Assembly: GCF_009720735.1 (NCBI RefSeq) | Contig: NZ_WNKU01000004.1 | Location: forward strand, 1 to 64,000 | DNA: 64,000 nucleotides | Source of the DNA: Heliobacterium mobile | GTDB lineage: Bacteria; Bacillota; Desulfitobacteriia; Heliobacteriales; Heliobacteriaceae | Direction of reading: 5' to 3' | Part shown: positions 1 through 9,144 of the stretch, one piece after another | How positions within the stretch are numbered: position 1 is the first letter of the stretch | Layout of the letters: each line of letters opens with the position of its first letter | Made by a program: the position numbers and the translations under genes | Notes under the pieces: model-generated | What the model was told of the DNA's origin: nothing | The model's database searches: none | Seen by the model: the letters and a program-made list of their open reading frames with translations, nothing else

Positions 1-172
1 CTTTGGAACACCTCGTATGTTATCAGGGGGTGCTTTCATTTTCAAAGCGCCAATTTATTCATTACAGGAATGCTCCTGGAATATAAGCGCTTAATCTACT
101 GGTGCTGCATGGTCAGTTAGCCGAAACCATGAGAGAATATCTTTATCATAAGCAGTGAATGGAGGTATCGCC

Positions 173-235
173 GTGACCCGGCAAGAACAACAGGCTATCG
201 TGGCTGAATGTAGGGCCAACGGCATCGCTGCTTGA
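173..235 (+). pseudogene. Possible remnant of an IS66-family accessory protein (TnpA-like N-terminus)
   Basis: A GTG start preceded by a GGAGG-like ribosome binding site opens 20 codons reading VTRQEQQAIVAECRANGIAA, followed by TGA. The pattern (T-x-Q-E...I-A-E-C-R-A-x-G) resembles the first residues of the small DNA-binding accessory proteins of IS66 elements, which normally continue for about 100 residues. The bases after the stop do not continue the family in any frame that I can read. If correct, this is the scar of an old insertion. The match is short, so chance similarity is possible. Confidence 0.3.
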
Positions 236-302
236 GGATTTCGTGCCTTGGTGAGTAAAACTGCCGGACAACTGTCGAAAAACAAAATAGCAATTATTGT
301 GC

Positions 303-341
303 GAAACCCCGGTACGACAAGTAAAGTCATACCGGGGTTTC
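303..341. terminator. Perfect 12-bp hairpin with GTCRTACCGG core
   Basis: The arms GAAACCCCGGTA (303-314) and TACCGGGGTTTC (330-341) pair perfectly, and an inner GAC/GTC pair tightens the loop. There is no clear T-run, so termination is uncertain. The core CCGGTACGAC/GTCATACCGG recurs in the hairpins at 18711 and 23178. Confidence 0.5.
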
Positions 342-578
342 AGTTGTAAATGCACCCTAAGATTGAGCGGTTACTTTTAAGGGTGTACAGGGCATTTGCA
401 AGGGATAGGTTATGGTAACGTAAATTGATGAAGAAGAGTGCCGACTAGACGAGGGAGAAGTGTAAAAAAGAAACAAAAATAATGTTACAACGAGGATTTT
501 TTGGGGGTCAACAAGAATGAAAGTTTGATAGTAAAATACACAGGAATTTCAGGTTAATATAAGGAGTAAGTAATACTA

Positions 579-1286
579 ATGCATAGTTTAAAGCAGGAAA
601 ATACAAGTCCCCTAATACTTATAGTAGACGATGAGACAGATCTGGTTAGTGGCCTAAACATCCTCCTTACCGCAGCTAAATTTAGAGTAGTCAGCGCAAA
701 GGACGGCGGAGAAGCACTGAGTGTTTTCAGAACAGAAATGCCTGATCTTGTTGTTCTGGATCTCATGCTTCCTGTTATGGATGGCTTAGAGGTTTGTCGG
801 GAATTACGAAAGAATTTCGATGTGCCTATTATTATGCTAACTGCTCGAGACGATAGCCTTGACAAAATTTTAGGACTGGAATTTGGCGCCGATGACTATA
901 TAACAAAGCCCTTTAATAGCAGGGAGTTGGTGGCACGCATCAGGTCAATACTACGTCGTACTAACAGACAAAATTATGGTTCAACCATAACGGTGGGTAA
1001 CGGAAGGGTTCGCATTAATCTTAACGAACAAACCGTTGTTGTAGCTGGCGAACAGATTACCTTAACTCCCAAAGAGTTTGATTTAATAACTCACTTAGCT
1101 CGTCACCCTGGACAGGTTTTCTCACGTACTAGTTTGCTAGAAATTGTCTGGGGTTACGATTTTCCCGGTGATTTGCGAACGGTAGATGTGCATGTGAGAA
1201 GATTACGCCAAAAGTTAGAGTCAGACCCAGCAAATCCAACACTCATTTTGACAAGGTTTGGTGTAGGCTATGTGTTGGCCAAGTAG
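579..1286 (+). CDS. OmpR/PhoB-family response regulator
   Basis: A 235-residue DNA-binding response regulator, the normal length for the OmpR family. The receiver domain fills residues 10-120, with acidic residues D17/D18, the phospho-acceptor aspartate near 61 (VVLDLMLPVMDG) and the conserved lysine near 110 (DDYITKPF). A winged-helix effector domain follows at about 135-233, including the typical RTVDVHVRRLRQKL recognition region. The last bases overlap the histidine kinase that follows, so the two are translated together and form one two-component system. AAGGAG lies 13 bases upstream of the ATG. The inducing signal is unknown. The propeller protein downstream may be a target or partner. 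Confidence 0.92.
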   Translation: MHSLKQENTSPLILIVDDETDLVSGLNILLTAAKFRVVSAKDGGEALSVFRTEMPDLVVLDLMLPVMDGLEVCRELRKNFDVPIIMLTARDDSLDKILGLEFGADDYITKPFNSRELVARIRSILRRTNRQNYGSTITVGNGRVRINLNEQTVVVAGEQITLTPKEFDLITHLARHPGQVFSRTSLLEIVWGYDFPGDLRTVDVHVRRLRQKLESDPANPTLILTRFGVGYVLAK

Positions 1287-2691
1287 CAAGTATAGTCTGC
1301 GCTGGCGTCTGGCCTTTAGCTATGCTGCAGTGTCCATGGTTGTTACTGCACTTCTGACGGGCATGGCGGTGCAGACTTCTATGAACAAATCAATGGCCTC
1401 ACAAAAGGAGAAATCTCTCTCTTCAATAGCAGGGATAGAAGCTGCTTTTTCTAACTCTCTGATATCTTCATTAGATCCTGCTAAATCGGCCAAACAGCTT
1501 GGGTTATCTGCCGGTGGAAGGATTTTCTGGCTAGGGCCAGACGATCGAGTTCGAGTGGATGGCTATGGTGACACCAGCTTAAGTGGTCGACTCCTCCCCC
1601 TACCATCGCAACTACAGAACCCTACCGCTACAAATACTGATATTTTTGATTCAGGAGAGAGTTGGATAGCATACACAACAACACCTTTAAGAATTAAGGA
1701 AAAATCATCAGGCCGCCTGTTACTTATACAAGATCTTTCTTCACTTCGACATGAGTATGACGAGCTAAGGCAACGACTCTGGTTACTTGGCGGAATGGTT
1801 TCAATTATAATTGCAGCGTTAGGTATACTTTTGGCTGACTCTATGTCGAGGCCGCTTGAAGAACTTACCGGTGCAATAGAACGGGTCCAGGCAGGGAAAT
1901 TAAAACAATCAGTTCCCGTAACTGGGAGTTTGGAAACTGTAGCTTTAGCAGAAGCTTTTAATAAAATGGCTGCCCGGGTTGCTAGTTTGGACGAACAAAG
2001 ACGTGCTTTTATCGCTGACGCCGCTCATGAATTGCGTACTCCGCTGGCCTCTCTACAGGTATTGGCGGAAGGAATTAATCAGAATGCAGGAGCCAATCCA
2101 AAGGAACTTAATGCCTTTGTTCGGCAAACTGATCGACTTAGCCGTTTAGTTAATAGTCTGCTGCTTCTAGCAAGACTAGATAATCCGGAATTTCACATAA
2201 CAAAAGTACCACTTTTGGTTACCAATCTGATAGAGGAAGCCATCTGGGTAATAAAACCACTGGCAGCAGAACGGCAAATCAAATTAAACATTGAATCTTC
2301 AGGGGAAATTTTGATTGTGGGTGACCCTGACTGGTTACATCGGGCTTTGATTAATGTCCTTAGCAATGCGGTTTACTACACCCCAGTCGGGGGTCTAATT
2401 CACCTGAAAGCAGAGTTAAAGCATAGCTTGGCTTACATCATCATAAAAGATTCGGGACCAGGAGTATCACCAGAAGTGTTAGCCCAATTAGGGACTAGGT
2501 TCTACCGCCCAACTGCTGCCAGAGAGAGAAGTTCCGGTGGAACCGGCCTTGGCCTGTCCATTGTCAAGGAAATACTAAACATACATAAAGGGCAGTTGGA
2601 ATTTTTATCATCTCCAGATGGAGGTCTTATTGTTCGAATGATTATCCCAGTAATATCCTCAGAAGTCTCAAATTCTGTCACAACTTTGTAA
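1270..2691 (+). CDS. Membrane sensor histidine kinase
   Basis: A 473-residue sensor kinase that would phosphorylate the response regulator just upstream, whose gene it overlaps by 17 bases. A first membrane helix lies at about 13-33 and a second at about 171-190, so roughly 135 residues are exposed outside the cell as a sensor of unknown ligand. HAMP follows (about 190-243), then HisKA with phospho-acceptor H253 in AAHELRTPLAS. The catalytic ATPase domain has an N box (NVLSNAVYYT), a G1 box (DSGPGV) and a G2 box ([10 protein letters not shown]). All key residues are present. The ATG at 1270 is the only reasonable start I see in this frame near the overlap. Confidence 0.9.
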   Translation: MCWPSSKYSLRWRLAFSYAAVSMVVTALLTGMAVQTSMNKSMASQKEKSLSSIAGIEAAFSNSLISSLDPAKSAKQLGLSAGGRIFWLGPDDRVRVDGYGDTSLSGRLLPLPSQLQNPTATNTDIFDSGESWIAYTTTPLRIKEKSSGRLLLIQDLSSLRHEYDELRQRLWLLGGMVSIIIAALGILLADSMSRPLEELTGAIERVQAGKLKQSVPVTGSLETVALAEAFNKMAARVASLDEQRRAFIADAAHELRTPLASLQVLAEGINQNAGANPKELNAFVRQTDRLSRLVNSLLLLARLDNPEFHITKVPLLVTNLIEEAIWVIKPLAAERQIKLNIESSGEILIVGDPDWLHRALINVLSNAVYYTPVGGLIHLKAELKHSLAYIIIKDSGPGVSPEVLAQLGTRFYRPTAARERSSGGTGLGLSIVKEILNIHKGQLEFLSSPDGGLIVRMIIPVISSEVSNSVTTL

Positions 2692-2751
2692 CATCTCGAA
2701 ACAAAAATGCAAAATTAAAGTGTTATAACTGAGATAAGGAGGTTGAGAAAC

Positions 2752-4131
2752 ATGAAAAACAGTAGATTTATTCGCCCTGCTATGCGAGGAGCGGCAATGA
2801 GCGGAATCATTACCGCGGTGATTTGGTTAAACCAACCATTACAACTGCCCTTTTTTAATCAACTAGACGCAACGGCCCATGCACAGTCAGTCGATACCGA
2901 GCAAGCCCCATCTTTAAGCGAACTGCCGGGGGTAAATGCCATTGACTTCAAAGGGCAGGGAAAGCTTGCATTTATATCAAAAGGACTGCTTTACGTCCTT
3001 GATGGAAATACAAAGGAGGTAAAGCAACTTACCGAATTTGGTAGTGCTCTGAAACCCGTCTGGTCTCATGACGGTGAGTGGTTAGCATTTAAACTAGTAA
3101 CCGATAAAAATTCCAAGACTGGACCCCTTTGGCTGATTCGTAAAGACGGTACCCAGGCTCATCAGGTTCAAGGATTACCCGGAGCGGTTATGACTCAGTT
3201 TTCTTGGTCTCCTACTAGTAACACGCTTACAGTAAGTAGCGAAGACGGTCTTTGGTTGGTATCAACAGAAGGCACACCAGTTCAGTTGGTCAAAACACCG
3301 AACCCATTTCCCAGCTTCTGCTGGTCTCCTGATGGAAAATCCTTAGCCTATAACATTAGCCTTCCCAACGAGAAAACAGACACTAGGGATGATCATCTTT
3401 TTACCGTAGAAATTGACGCGGGCAAACCAGTTAAGCGCCTGCAAACTCCCGATACAGGCATTAAATTGGCAGAATGGCAACCTGATGGCAAAGGACTAAT
3501 CTTTTGGCAGATACCGCTACACAGCGCGTCGATCACAGCGGATGGTGTTAGTCTATATTGTCTTCAACTAGATAATAGTCAACCTAAGCTACTAACTACA
3601 GGTTTAACCTACAAAGAGTGGCATTCTTTTTCACCTGAAGGGCAACTTTTGACGGTGGAAGGTGTCGATCGTGTCGTTTGGGCTAACAAAAGTCTTACTG
3701 TGGTTAATCCGAATTCTGGACAACAGCAACATATAGCAAACCCTAACGGCTATGTTGCGATTGACCCTCACTTTTCGCCCGACGGCAAAAATATAGCTTA
3801 CGTTGCTGCCAGGAACCTGGGCAGTGATGTTTGGGGATTTGGCAAAAAGGATGCTCTTAAAGATTGGATAAATTCCCGGACACTATATATAGCCAGTGCC
3901 GACGGTTCTAATGCCCGTGCATTGCCAGTGGCAGGACAAGGGATTTATCAACCTACTTGGTCCAAAGATGGGCGACACATTTTATTTGTAAAAAATAAAG
4001 CTCTCTGGATCGTCAATATTGAGGGTCTAAAGGTTGAGAAAATACTTGATTTAGACTCTGACCAAGAAGAAGAATTCGGATTTTATGGCTTTATATCATA
4101 CGAAGATTATTTTTCATGGTATAAGGGCTAG
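2752..4131 (+). CDS. Exported TolB/WD40-like beta-propeller protein
   Basis: 459 residues if translation begins at the ATG at 2752, which has AAGGAGG nine bases upstream. An earlier in-frame TTG at 2743 overlaps that site. The N-terminus is basic and then hydrophobic (SGIITAVIWL), probably a signal or anchor. The rest holds repeated blades of the PD40/TolB type, recognisable by the recurring pattern W-S-P/H-D-G-K/E-x-L-A-F/Y (for example PVWSHDGEWLAF, FCWSPDGKSLAY, PHFSPDGKNIAYV, PTWSKDGRHILF). Such propellers usually bind proteins or glycans. It lies 60 bases after the histidine kinase on the same strand and is probably in the same operon, so it may take part in sensing or be a regulated target. 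No catalytic motif is seen. Confidence 0.7.
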   Translation: MKNSRFIRPAMRGAAMSGIITAVIWLNQPLQLPFFNQLDATAHAQSVDTEQAPSLSELPGVNAIDFKGQGKLAFISKGLLYVLDGNTKEVKQLTEFGSALKPVWSHDGEWLAFKLVTDKNSKTGPLWLIRKDGTQAHQVQGLPGAVMTQFSWSPTSNTLTVSSEDGLWLVSTEGTPVQLVKTPNPFPSFCWSPDGKSLAYNISLPNEKTDTRDDHLFTVEIDAGKPVKRLQTPDTGIKLAEWQPDGKGLIFWQIPLHSASITADGVSLYCLQLDNSQPKLLTTGLTYKEWHSFSPEGQLLTVEGVDRVVWANKSLTVVNPNSGQQQHIANPNGYVAIDPHFSPDGKNIAYVAARNLGSDVWGFGKKDALKDWINSRTLYIASADGSNARALPVAGQGIYQPTWSKDGRHILFVKNKALWIVNIEGLKVEKILDLDSDQEEEFGFYGFISYEDYFSWYKG

Positions 4132-4220
4132 TATTTAACCATGGATTGAATTTAAAATATTATTATACTAAATAAGTAAATTGTACCCATTGCTTACAGC
4201 CTACCTAATTGAATAGACAG

Positions 4221-4247
4221 GCAGTTCAACCCATCGTGGTTGGCTGC
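4221..4247 (+). terminator. Rho-independent terminator of the two-component/propeller operon
   Basis: An imperfect stem (GCAG and CAACC pairing with GGTTG and CTGC) is followed by TTTATTTTTTT. It lies about 90 bases after the propeller gene. Confidence 0.65.
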
Positions 4248-4281
4248 TTTATTTTTTTCAAGGACGGTGGACAATGACAGC

Positions 4282-4328
4282 AAAAAGGGCCATTAACAAA
4301 GAGTGTTTATCTTTGTACGGCCCTTTTT
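4282..4328 (-). terminator. Bidirectional terminator downstream of the amidase gene
   Basis: AAAAAGGGCC (4282-4291) pairs with GGCCCTTTTT (4319-4328), with an inner ACAAAGA/TCTTTGT stem. T-runs occur on both strands. It lies just past the 3' end of the minus-strand amidase and backs up the terminator of the convergent operon. Confidence 0.75.
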
Positions 4329-4384
4329 TGATTTCCTGTTTCGTTTTGCCGTGATTAGGAAGATAAAAGCTATTTTACCCCCGT

Positions 4385-5755
4385 TCACCGTAGCTTAAAG
4401 TAATCCCGGATACCTTTGACAATCCCCGACACCGCTTTGTTTTGAAAATCCTGCGATTTCAATAAAGCTTCTTCTTCGCCATTGGAGACAAAAGCTAACT
4501 CCACCAGAATACTGGGGACTTCTTCTGGTTTTAACACCCAAAGGTTGCCCTTTTTAATACCGCGATCGGTTCGTCCTAGTCCTACCGCTAGATCTTTTTC
4601 AAACACTGAAGCTAGATCCGCATATTCATCGTACCGGTACCATGTTTCCGTTCCATGGGCCTCTGGGGAGTCTGCGGAATTCACATGGATACTCAAAAAC
4701 AGATCTGGGGCTTTATCATGACTTAGTTCGGCCCGGTCTTCCAACTCGACAAAGGTATCATCGGAACGAATTAATATGGTTTCAATCCCCATTGCCTTAA
4801 GTGCACTTGCTAATTTCAAGCTGACACTCAGCACGACGTCTTTTTCCTGAACGCCCGCATTCCCGATGGCCCCTGTGTCTTTTCCACCATGCCCCGGATC
4901 GATAATGATTCGCAGTGCTTTGCGGTCGAAATCGACGGAGATGCCGGTGGCTGTCTGCGAGATCGTATATTTGATTCGGGTCCCAGTATCCGATTCTGCG
5001 AGATCATAGACGATGCGAATGCCTCCATCGTCTCGAATTCCCAGGCGGACACCGTTCACGGGGCCACCGGTTACAGGGAGGTTTCCTTTGGAGATATCGG
5101 TGGCTACATTCGACAAATCAACCACAAGCCGATGTGGGTTCGATAATTCAAAGGCTTTATATGTAACATTGGCCGCACCAGTTATGTCCAATGAGAAAAT
5201 ACCGGCTCCCGATTTATATACACGACTGAGGCGGGGTGTCAAACCCTCCGGGCTGGAGGTTGTTCCGCGCGAGGGTGAATCCGGTGGATTTACGGGACTT
5301 GGCGCGGGTGTCCCGGGATTATCAGGCATCGAAATTTGGACCTGTCTCGTCGCATCATCAAAGTTCACCGTACATCCAAAGAGTTCGGCCACAGCCCGGA
5401 CGGGAAGAAACACCCGGTCATTCATCAGCTTGGCCGGAACATCGATTTCCTTTCGGCCAAAGGTTCCGACGATCTCCTTGGAATCGACGGTCATTTGAAT
5501 CACCGTAGAACCCTTTGTGACCACGGCCGTTTTCGTTTCGCTATACCAATTCACGGTTCCGCCGAGTGATTCGGAGACGGCTCGGATGGGGACAAGAACA
5601 CGGTCATTACGTATAACTGGTTGCACATCCGAATTAATGGGATTTCCGTTTACCACGACACTCAAGTTAGGCTGGGCGGCAACAAGCATCGGTGTCGATA
5701 ATGTAAAAATAGAAATCATAAAGGCGAAAACAATGCTGCGAAATAAAGCGTTCAT
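4385..5755 (-). CDS. N-acetylmuramoyl-L-alanine amidase with copper-amine-oxidase-N and AMIN domains
   Basis: A secreted 456-residue cell-wall hydrolase that cuts the bond between N-acetylmuramic acid and L-alanine in peptidoglycan. A signal peptide covers about residues 1-27. Next come copper amine oxidase N-terminal-like repeats (about 30-145, with RNDRVLVPIRAVSE and MNDRVFLPVRAVAE), which are common wall-attachment modules in Clostridia. A proline/serine linker and an AMIN domain (about 175-265) follow. The Amidase_3 catalytic domain starts at IIDPGHGGKDTGAIG, with the zinc-binding histidine, a later acidic ligand (ELEDRAELS) and HVNS. The gene is monocistronic between a terminator and a 500-base upstream region. 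A second Amidase_3 gene lies at 20085. Confidence 0.9.
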   Translation of the reverse strand: MNALFRSIVFAFMISIFTLSTPMLVAAQPNLSVVVNGNPINSDVQPVIRNDRVLVPIRAVSESLGGTVNWYSETKTAVVTKGSTVIQMTVDSKEIVGTFGRKEIDVPAKLMNDRVFLPVRAVAELFGCTVNFDDATRQVQISMPDNPGTPAPSPVNPPDSPSRGTTSSPEGLTPRLSRVYKSGAGIFSLDITGAANVTYKAFELSNPHRLVVDLSNVATDISKGNLPVTGGPVNGVRLGIRDDGGIRIVYDLAESDTGTRIKYTISQTATGISVDFDRKALRIIIDPGHGGKDTGAIGNAGVQEKDVVLSVSLKLASALKAMGIETILIRSDDTFVELEDRAELSHDKAPDLFLSIHVNSADSPEAHGTETWYRYDEYADLASVFEKDLAVGLGRTDRGIKKGNLWVLKPEEVPSILVELAFVSNGEEEALLKSQDFQNKAVSGIVKGIRDYFKLR

Positions 5756-6271
5756 GAATAGCCTCCGAAGATATAGTCTACAAACCCTACGTGTTTGCGA
5801 AAGGGTTAACCCATGCAGATATGTAATATAATATACCGATAAACAGGATTAGGTAGTCCATATATCTAAATAATCGCAGAGAACCCTAATGTAATTGTAA
5901 CGCGATCTTTTACGAATCGTTTTTATCAGTTATTAAGATTTTATGAAGAAAGTAGGATGACACAAGCGGTATGCTTGATACGTATAAGTTATATTCTTAG
6001 TTAGCACGTCTTTAATTGCCCCTTTGCCATTTGTTCTCCCATGAGCCCTGTTACCGGATTGATCGCACAATAAAATACATGAAAATATATGTATGGGATC
6101 AAAGGATTTTTTTCACTCGTACTGAAAGAGATAGAAGGATAGATTAATGCGTCTAAAAGGTAGGGATGGGTTTTATACTTTGGTTACCTGAGTGACAAAT
6201 ATATAAAGAATTGTTTTTAGCCAAGACAATAGCGAATTGCTAGATGCCTGATTACAAGGAGAGATGTGCAT
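5756..6271. other. Intergenic region between divergent amidase and binding-protein genes
   Basis: An AT-rich stretch of about 500 bases between divergently read genes, so it should hold both promoters. An inverted repeat ATACAT-N8-ATGTAT sits at 6075-6094. No gene or RNA was recognised. Confidence 0.4.
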
Positions 6272-7431
6272 ATGGGGTATGTACGCCATCTGTTATCAGC
6301 CGCTATTATTGTCTTTACCATTGTCATGCCGGCGATAGCAAGTCAAAAAGTACCGGTACATGAGTATGTAATTGGAATCAACATGGAACTCTCCGGTGAT
6401 GTTGCTCCATATGGACAGTCGGTTTCGAATGCCATAAAAATTGCGGCAGATGAGATCAATAAAAGTGGTGGGATCTCGGGGAAACAGATCAAGTTGGTTG
6501 AATACGACAATAAATCCGACAAGGATACGTCATTAAACGTTGTTAATCAACTGATTACGCAAGACAGAGTGGACGCAATCATTGGTCCGCTTACGTCAGG
6601 GAATACCTTACCGGTGGTACCTATCGTTGAATCCAAGAAAGTCCCTGTCTTGACTCCAAGTGCTACGAATCCTGATGTAACTGTTAATCCCGTCACCAAG
6701 AAGGTAAAGAGTATGTATTTCGTGCTTGTTTCCTAGATGCTTTACAAGCGAAAGCGGCGGCACAGTTTTCCTTAAGATATGGACAAAAAGCAGCAATCCT
6801 AACTTCTGCCAATGATGAATATTCTAAACTACTGGGAATGTTCTTTAGAGAAAACTATACCGCTGGCGGTGGTGTCATCGTTGCAGATGAAAAATTCATT
6901 AGTGCGGACCAAGACTTCAGCGTTGTTTTAGCTAAGATACAAGAGAGCAAACCAGATATCATCTACCTTCCGGCTTACTACGAGCCAGTTGCCGAAATAG
7001 TAAAGCAAGCTCGCCTCTTAAAGATGACTACTCCTTTTATCGGATCCAATGGATGGGATTCTCCCAGATTGGTCGAATTGGCGGGTAAAGAAAACGTAAA
7101 CAATTGCTTTTTTACAAATCATTTTATCCCCGATGACCCTGACCCGGCAGTTCAATCCTTTGTCAATGCCTATCGTGCAAGATACAATCAGACTCCGGAT
7201 ACCTTAGCCGCTTTAGGTTATGATAGTCTGAAAATCATCGCTGATGCGATAAAGCGAGCTAATTCTGATGATCCTATTACCATTAAGGACGCAATCGCCT
7301 CCACGAGAGACTTCCGAGGAATCACGGGGAAGCTATCATTTAATGAATACCATAACCCTTCAAAAGAAATCGTGAGTATTGAATTCAAAGACGGTAAGCA
7401 ATCCTTCAATTCCAAAATAACAGCAAAATAG
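6272..7431 (+). pseudogene. Frameshifted branched-chain amino-acid-type ABC substrate-binding protein (LivK-like)
   Basis: Two frames together encode one type-I periplasmic binding protein of about 385 residues. The first frame (signal peptide, then YVIGINMELSGDVAPYGQSV and the GPLTSGNTLPVVPI region) runs to a stop at 6736. The second frame resumes the family pattern at about 6711 with KEYVFRACFLDALQAK and continues to 7431. The break falls at about 6700-6712 in an A/G-rich run (CACCAAGAAGGTAAAGAG) and fits loss of one base or gain of two. It could be a true pseudogene or a sequencing error. ACAAGGAGAG lies 8 bases before the ATG at 6272, which is preferred to the GTG at 6266. No permease or ATPase gene of a LIV system is nearby, so it would be an orphan receptor. 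Confidence 0.8.
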
Positions 7432-7458
7432 ATAGGACCCTTCCATGACCTATCCAAG

Positions 7459-7489
7459 AACCCTCAGCTCACTTCAAGAGAGGAGGGTT
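7459..7489 (+). terminator. Terminator after the binding-protein pseudogene
   Basis: AACCCTC (7459-7465) pairs with GAGGGTT (7483-7489), followed by TTTTT. The stem is short but the position, 28 bases past the stop, is right. Confidence 0.55.
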
Positions 7490-7623
7490 TTTTGTGTGTG
7501 GCGTTGCTTTATTAGCACGCCAAGGCTCACCCAATACGGTAAAGTCGTTTCGGGAGGCGCTGGTTACGGAACTGGCAACCGCGTAAGTCTTCGAACAAAG
7601 GGCAGGGTGCCTGATACAGATAA

Positions 7624-7658
7624 AAAAGCCTGGCTGAATGGATTCAGCCGGGCCTTTT
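7624..7658 (-). terminator. Terminator-like hairpin beyond feoA
   Basis: AAAAGCC-TG-GCTGAA pairs with TTCAGCC-GG-GCCTTTT across a four-base loop. It lies 40 bases past the 3' end of the minus-strand feoA and has A/T runs on both sides, so it may work in both directions. The 130 bases between it and 7490 hold no gene that I recognise. Confidence 0.6.
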
Positions 7659-7698
7659 GGCTTATGAAGTCTCTTTGGGCTATCCAGGGAGAGGGTTA

Positions 7699-7941
7699 TC
7701 ATTCGACCTCCCTGGGCAAACCTCGGCTGACCTGAATCTGCTCGGTCAGTGCCTTTCCCAGCATGAGCTTACTGCCGCGAACTTCTACCAGCATCGGCCC
7801 GCCGCTGCTCTGGCAGACCATAACGGGGGTACCGGGGAGCAAGCCCATTTCCTCTAATTGTCGCTTTGTTTCGGAAGAGCCTTCTATTCTTTGGATAAAG
7901 ACCCTTTGACCGCGGGTCACTTGATTCAATGAATTCATCAT
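7699..7941 (-). CDS. feoA: FeoA-domain protein, stand-alone
   Basis: An 80-residue small cytosolic protein with the SH3-like FeoA fold: R-G-Q-R-V-x-I near the start, then LEEMGLLPGTPVMV and the C-terminal SKLMLGKALTEQI that matches the usual R-G-x-x-L-A-L-x-x-x-x-A-x-x-I pattern. FeoA assists the FeoB ferrous-iron permease, but no feoB is adjacent here, so its partner must be elsewhere. The ATG at 7941 is favoured over the GTG at 7947 because AAAGG sits eight bases before it. A Fur-like box lies about 95 bases upstream, which suggests induction when iron is scarce. Confidence 0.8.
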   Translation of the reverse strand: MMNSLNQVTRGQRVFIQRIEGSSETKRQLEEMGLLPGTPVMVCQSSGGPMLVEVRGSKLMLGKALTEQIQVSRGLPREVE

Positions 7942-8036
7942 GCTCACTACCTTTGAAATATCCTCATGTTAGCGCGGGAAGCTTAGAATGATTAAAGAGT
8001 CAACGTTGCTCCAGGTTCACAAAATAAATTTTAGCA

Positions 8037-8055
8037 GATAATGAGAATCAATGTC
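8037..8055. promoter_or_regulatory. Fur-like box upstream of feoA
   Basis: GATAATGAGAATCAATGTC matches the 19-bp consensus GATAATGATAATCATTATC at 16 positions. It lies about 95 bases upstream of the minus-strand feoA start, where it could block its promoter. Confidence 0.6.
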
Positions 8056-8451
8056 AATCGATGTTGCTGCCTAAATCACTGTTACTATTTAATCTTGTAT
8101 GGAGATGTCGAGCTCACGTCAGTCAATAAATTAGCGCCTAGTGCTGCTTTCGAATGTCACTGACCTTTTCAAAAATCCTGAGAATAGAGCATCCCCGCTG
8201 TCGGTGACTAAAGTTAATAAATGTAATCTCGAAAAAGGTGGCATAAGCCGACATTATTTTATTGTTGCGCTCTGGTCGAAAGGACCGTGAATATAACTAC
8301 TGGGCAAAAATAAAGCGGTCGTTCGTAGAGAATTACGAATGACCGCTTTATTTTTAAAAAAGTAAAACCAAAATGAAATCTCCACAATTTATAATAATCT
8401 CTTTGATACACTGGTAAGGAATTAAGCACACTGCGAAAACCTGAAACTGGA
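8056..8451. other. Intergenic region between feoA and the efflux operon
   Basis: About 400 bases between divergent genes, containing the long hairpin at 8306-8355. No open frame with a ribosome binding site and no RNA family was recognised. Confidence 0.4.
8306..8355. terminator. 22-bp hairpin with T-runs on both strands
   Basis: Arms 8306-8327 and 8334-8355 (core TAAAGCGGTC / GACCGCTTTA) pair over 22 bp with one G-T wobble and a six-base loop. It has the form of a bidirectional terminator. It sits about 100 bases before the efflux operon and no gene ends nearby, so it may insulate the operon or act as a leader attenuator. Confidence 0.7.
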
Positions 8452-9144
8452 GTGTTTAGCCTGGAAAACAAAAAACGCATCATCGATGCCCACAACATCA
8501 TCAAGGAATATCAAACGGGTACAGAGCTTTTGCGCGTCCTCGACGACGTGACTATTACGGTAATGGAAAACGAATTCACGGCGATCTTAGGCCCCTCCGG
8601 TTCCGGCAAATCCACGCTGATGAACGTCCTCGGTTGCCTCGATCGGCCCACTTCCGGTACATATTTTTTGGACGGTGTGGACGTACTTCAAGCGAATGAG
8701 AAACAGTTGGCCCATATGCGGAACCAAAAAATCGGTTTCGTCTTTCAGAAATTCAACCTGCTTCCTCGTTTGACGGCGATTCAGAACGTGATGCTGCCCC
8801 TTCTCTACCGGGGAATCGACGAAGCAGATGCCTTTGAGCGGGCGAAAGAGAAGCTTGTCCTGTTGGGATTGGAAAACCGGCTAAAACACCGCCCCAACGA
8901 ATTGTCAGGGGGGCAGCAACAACGGGTAGCGATTGCTCGTGCCATCGTAGGAGACCCACCCCTGCTTTTGGCCGATGAACCGACCGGAAACTTGGACAGC
9001 AAATCCAGTTTGGATGCCATTAAGATATTTCAAGATCTGCATCATCAGGGGAATACCATCCTCGTGATCACCCATGACAGGGATGTCGCCGAGAAATTGC
9101 AAAAGGTTGTGTTTATCCGAGATGGAAGACTCTATGAAAACTAA
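8452..9144 (+). CDS. MacB/LolD-type ABC transporter ATPase
   Basis: A 230-residue ATPase of the LolD/MacB class that powers an FtsX-like permease. It has Walker A (GPSGSGKST), a Q-loop ([19 protein letters not shown]), signature [11 protein letters not shown], Walker B ([13 protein letters not shown]) and the H-loop (VITHD). The gene starts at a GTG, and I see no strong ribosome binding site. It is the first gene of a four-gene operon of ATPase, adaptor, permease and TolC-family protein, whose members overlap or nearly touch. In the family such tripartite pumps export antibiotics, peptides or lipoproteins. The substrate here is unknown. Confidence 0.93.
   Translation: MFSLENKKRIIDAHNIIKEYQTGTELLRVLDDVTITVMENEFTAILGPSGSGKSTLMNVLGCLDRPTSGTYFLDGVDVLQANEKQLAHMRNQKIGFVFQKFNLLPRLTAIQNVMLPLLYRGIDEADAFERAKEKLVLLGLENRLKHRPNELSGGQQQRVAIARAIVGDPPLLLADEPTGNLDSKSSLDAIKIFQDLHHQGNTILVITHDRDVAEKLQKVVFIRDGRLYEN

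Larger units (their letters stand above)
1..578. other. Intergenic region before the first two-component operon
   Basis: No full gene is visible here. It holds a 20-codon reading frame that looks like the start of an IS66 accessory protein (173-235) and a perfect 12-bp hairpin at 303-341. The last 100 bases are AT-rich and end in AAGGAG ahead of the response regulator start at 579. No RNA gene was recognised. Confidence 0.5.

Noticed and set aside
6075-6094. ATACAT-N8-ATGTAT as a further AOR-type operator
   Set aside because: Spacing and sequence differ from AATATG-N10-CATAT and it lies in AT-rich DNA; probably chance.
7490-7623. Possible riboswitch or tRNA-like RNA between pseudogene and feoA
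   Set aside because: No TPsiC loop, acceptor stem or known riboswitch core could be found.
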